A stretch of 6,626 bases of DNA from assembly GCA_905234575.1 (NCBI GenBank), contig CAJOIG010000089.1:1-6626 (forward strand), read 5' to 3'. Below the pieces are notes generated by a model. That model saw nothing but the letters and a program-made list of their open reading frames with translations, was not told the DNA's origin and ran no database searches. Every line of letters starts with the position of its first letter. The first letter of the stretch is position 1. The position numbers were made by a program, and so were the translations under genes. The stretch is from an uncultured Oscillospiraceae bacterium (GTDB lineage Bacteria > Bacillota > Clostridia > Oscillospirales > Oscillospiraceae). This document shows positions 5,890-6,626 of the stretch, one piece after another.

Positions 5890-6626
5890 GGGCGCGCTCC
5901 GGGTGGGCGAACACAAGGCCGTCCTTGGCCTCCACGGGCAGCCATACCTCGAAATAGCCCGTGAGCCGTCCCTCCTCCATGACGGAGCAGACGAGGTTGC
6001 CCCGGGCGTTTCCCGTGACGGTGAGGCCGTGCTCCCGGACGTAGTCCATGACGAAGGCCATGTGCTTCGGGGAGAAGTCGGTCTTGCCGGAGCTTGTGAA
6101 GATTGCGTGGACGCTGGGCTCCGAGCGCAGGTGGGTCACCGGCGGGACCAGGGGCACGTCCAGCTTTTTCACGAAGTCCATGCCCATGGAAAAGCCCCAG
6201 GCGTAGTTGTCCGTGCGGTTTTCGAGGTCCGCGCGCCGGATCTCGAAGCTGCGGTTCACAAAGGGCATGTACTGCAGCCACTGGTGGGAGAGGTCCTGCA
6301 GCTCGGTGATGTTTTCGTAGTCGTGGTTGAAGCGGTTCAGGTAGCGGTAGAACTCCGGGCTGTAGACGAGGTCGCACTGGCCGAGCATCGTGCGCGTGCG
6401 GCGCATGGCGGCGAAATACTGCTCCGCCCGCTCGAGGAGCAGCTTCTCATGGGCGATGGACGCCTCGATCTCCGCACGGCGGGTCTCCATGTCGGCCATG
6501 ACGTCCTCGTAGGAGCTGTCCGAGACGAGCTTCGCCGTCTGCTCGATGCCGAAGCCGTAGTTCTTGAACCAGAGGCAGTCGATGAGAAAATTGATGTCCC
6601 AGGCGTCGTAGTAGCGGTAGTTGTTG
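5882..6626 (-). CDS. MerR-family transcriptional regulator with GyrI-like effector domain (5'-truncated)
   Basis: The frame is open through the right edge, so the start lies outside the window; an ATG at 6499 exists but is internal. The first visible residues (minus strand from 6625) read NNYRYYDAWD, then INFLIDCLWFKNYGFGIEQT, the hallmark MerR RYYD/D-L-x-x-L/K-x-x-G-F pattern. Only the first helix-turn-helix segment (probably about 15-25 residues) is missing. A charged helical stretch (METRRAEIEASIAHEKLLLERA, about 6490-6425) is the expected antiparallel coiled-coil dimerisation helix. The C-terminal part (about 6270-5890) fits the GyrI-like ligand-binding fold of BltR/BmrR-type regulators: DFVKKLDVPLVPPVTHLRSE, a central GKTDFSPKHMAF, and the closing YFEVWLPVE strand. 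It should bind a small molecule and distort an over-long promoter spacer to activate transcription. Its TGA (5884-5882) lies 8 bases into mobAB. The ligand is unknown; family assignment is confident for the N-terminal part and good for the C-terminal part. Confidence 0.88.
   Translation of the reverse strand, partial: NNYRYYDAWDINFLIDCLWFKNYGFGIEQTAKLVSDSSYEDVMADMETRRAEIEASIAHEKLLLERAEQYFAAMRRTRTMLGQCDLVYSPEFYRYLNRFNHDYENITELQDLSHQWLQYMPFVNRSFEIRRADLENRTDNYAWGFSMGMDFVKKLDVPLVPPVTHLRSEPSVHAIFTSSGKTDFSPKHMAFVMDYVREHGLTVTGNARGNLVCSVMEEGRLTGYFEVWLPVEAKDGLVFAHPERAHG
5897..5900 (-). promoter_or_regulatory. Ribosome binding site deciding the mobAB start
   Basis: On the minus strand GGAG occurs 7 bases before the ATG at 5889-5887, inside the last codons of the MerR gene. 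It supports the start at MAERVYAL over the upstream in-frame ATG at 5916, and fits reinitiation by ribosomes finishing the regulator. Confidence 0.75.

Noticed and set aside
5914..5916. ATG giving a nine-residue longer MobAB
   Set aside because: The extra residues (MCSPTRSAP) are not family-like, and a GGAG site 7 bases before the ATG at 5889 gives a better start.
4795..5964. 389-residue plus-strand open frame opposite mobAB
   Set aside because: It begins inside the terminator hairpin, has Gly/Arg/Glu-rich shadow composition, and lies opposite a protein with complete MobA and MobB motifs.
6497..6499. ATG as start of the MerR-type gene
   Set aside because: The frame is open upstream to the window edge and that part encodes the MerR RYYD and helix-turn-helix-adjacent sequence, so this Met is internal.

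Overview
The window looks like a piece of a high-GC, Gram-positive gut-type Clostridia chromosome (Oscillospirales-like is my best guess, from inference only). The basis is strong G/C preference at third codon positions, a textbook sigma-A promoter (TTGACG, 17 bp, TATAAT), purine-rich Clostridia-type ribosome binding sites, a lipobox protein, a CotH-family protein and short Ser/Gly/Glu/Ala linkers. Nothing in it looks like phage, an insertion sequence, CRISPR or an RNA gene. It is densely coding and no gene-free stretch exceeds about 110 bases.

Left part, plus strand: the window opens inside the C-terminal half of an FAD/NAD(P)H-dependent oxidoreductase of the old-yellow-enzyme/2,4-dienoyl-CoA reductase type (ends at 640). 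After about 100 bp with a plausible promoter comes a large secreted protein of 799 residues (741-3140). It has a signal peptide, an apparent beta-helix-like repetitive body, an Ala/Pro linker and a small C-terminal domain. A hairpin terminator closes it. One base past the terminator's T-run begins a near-consensus promoter driving a lipoprotein version of the CotH kinase family (3251-4759).

Right part, minus strand: a convergent two-gene unit is read leftward. First is a MerR-family regulator with a C-terminal GyrI-like effector domain; its 5' end lies beyond the right edge. Second is a single-chain MobA-MobB fusion for molybdenum cofactor guanylylation (4828-5889), whose start codon lies inside the end of the regulator gene. 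The two convergent blocks share one perfect 13-bp hairpin terminator at 4776-4809.

The functional reading is two themes. One is a cell-surface pair, the secreted beta-helix-like protein and the membrane-anchored CotH protein. They are adjacent and co-oriented but each has its own promoter, so a kinase/substrate or scaffold relationship is a hypothesis. The other is a translationally coupled regulator plus molybdenum-cofactor enzyme. The most unusual items are the uncharacterised 799-residue protein beside an extracellular CotH, and the MerR-mobAB coupling.
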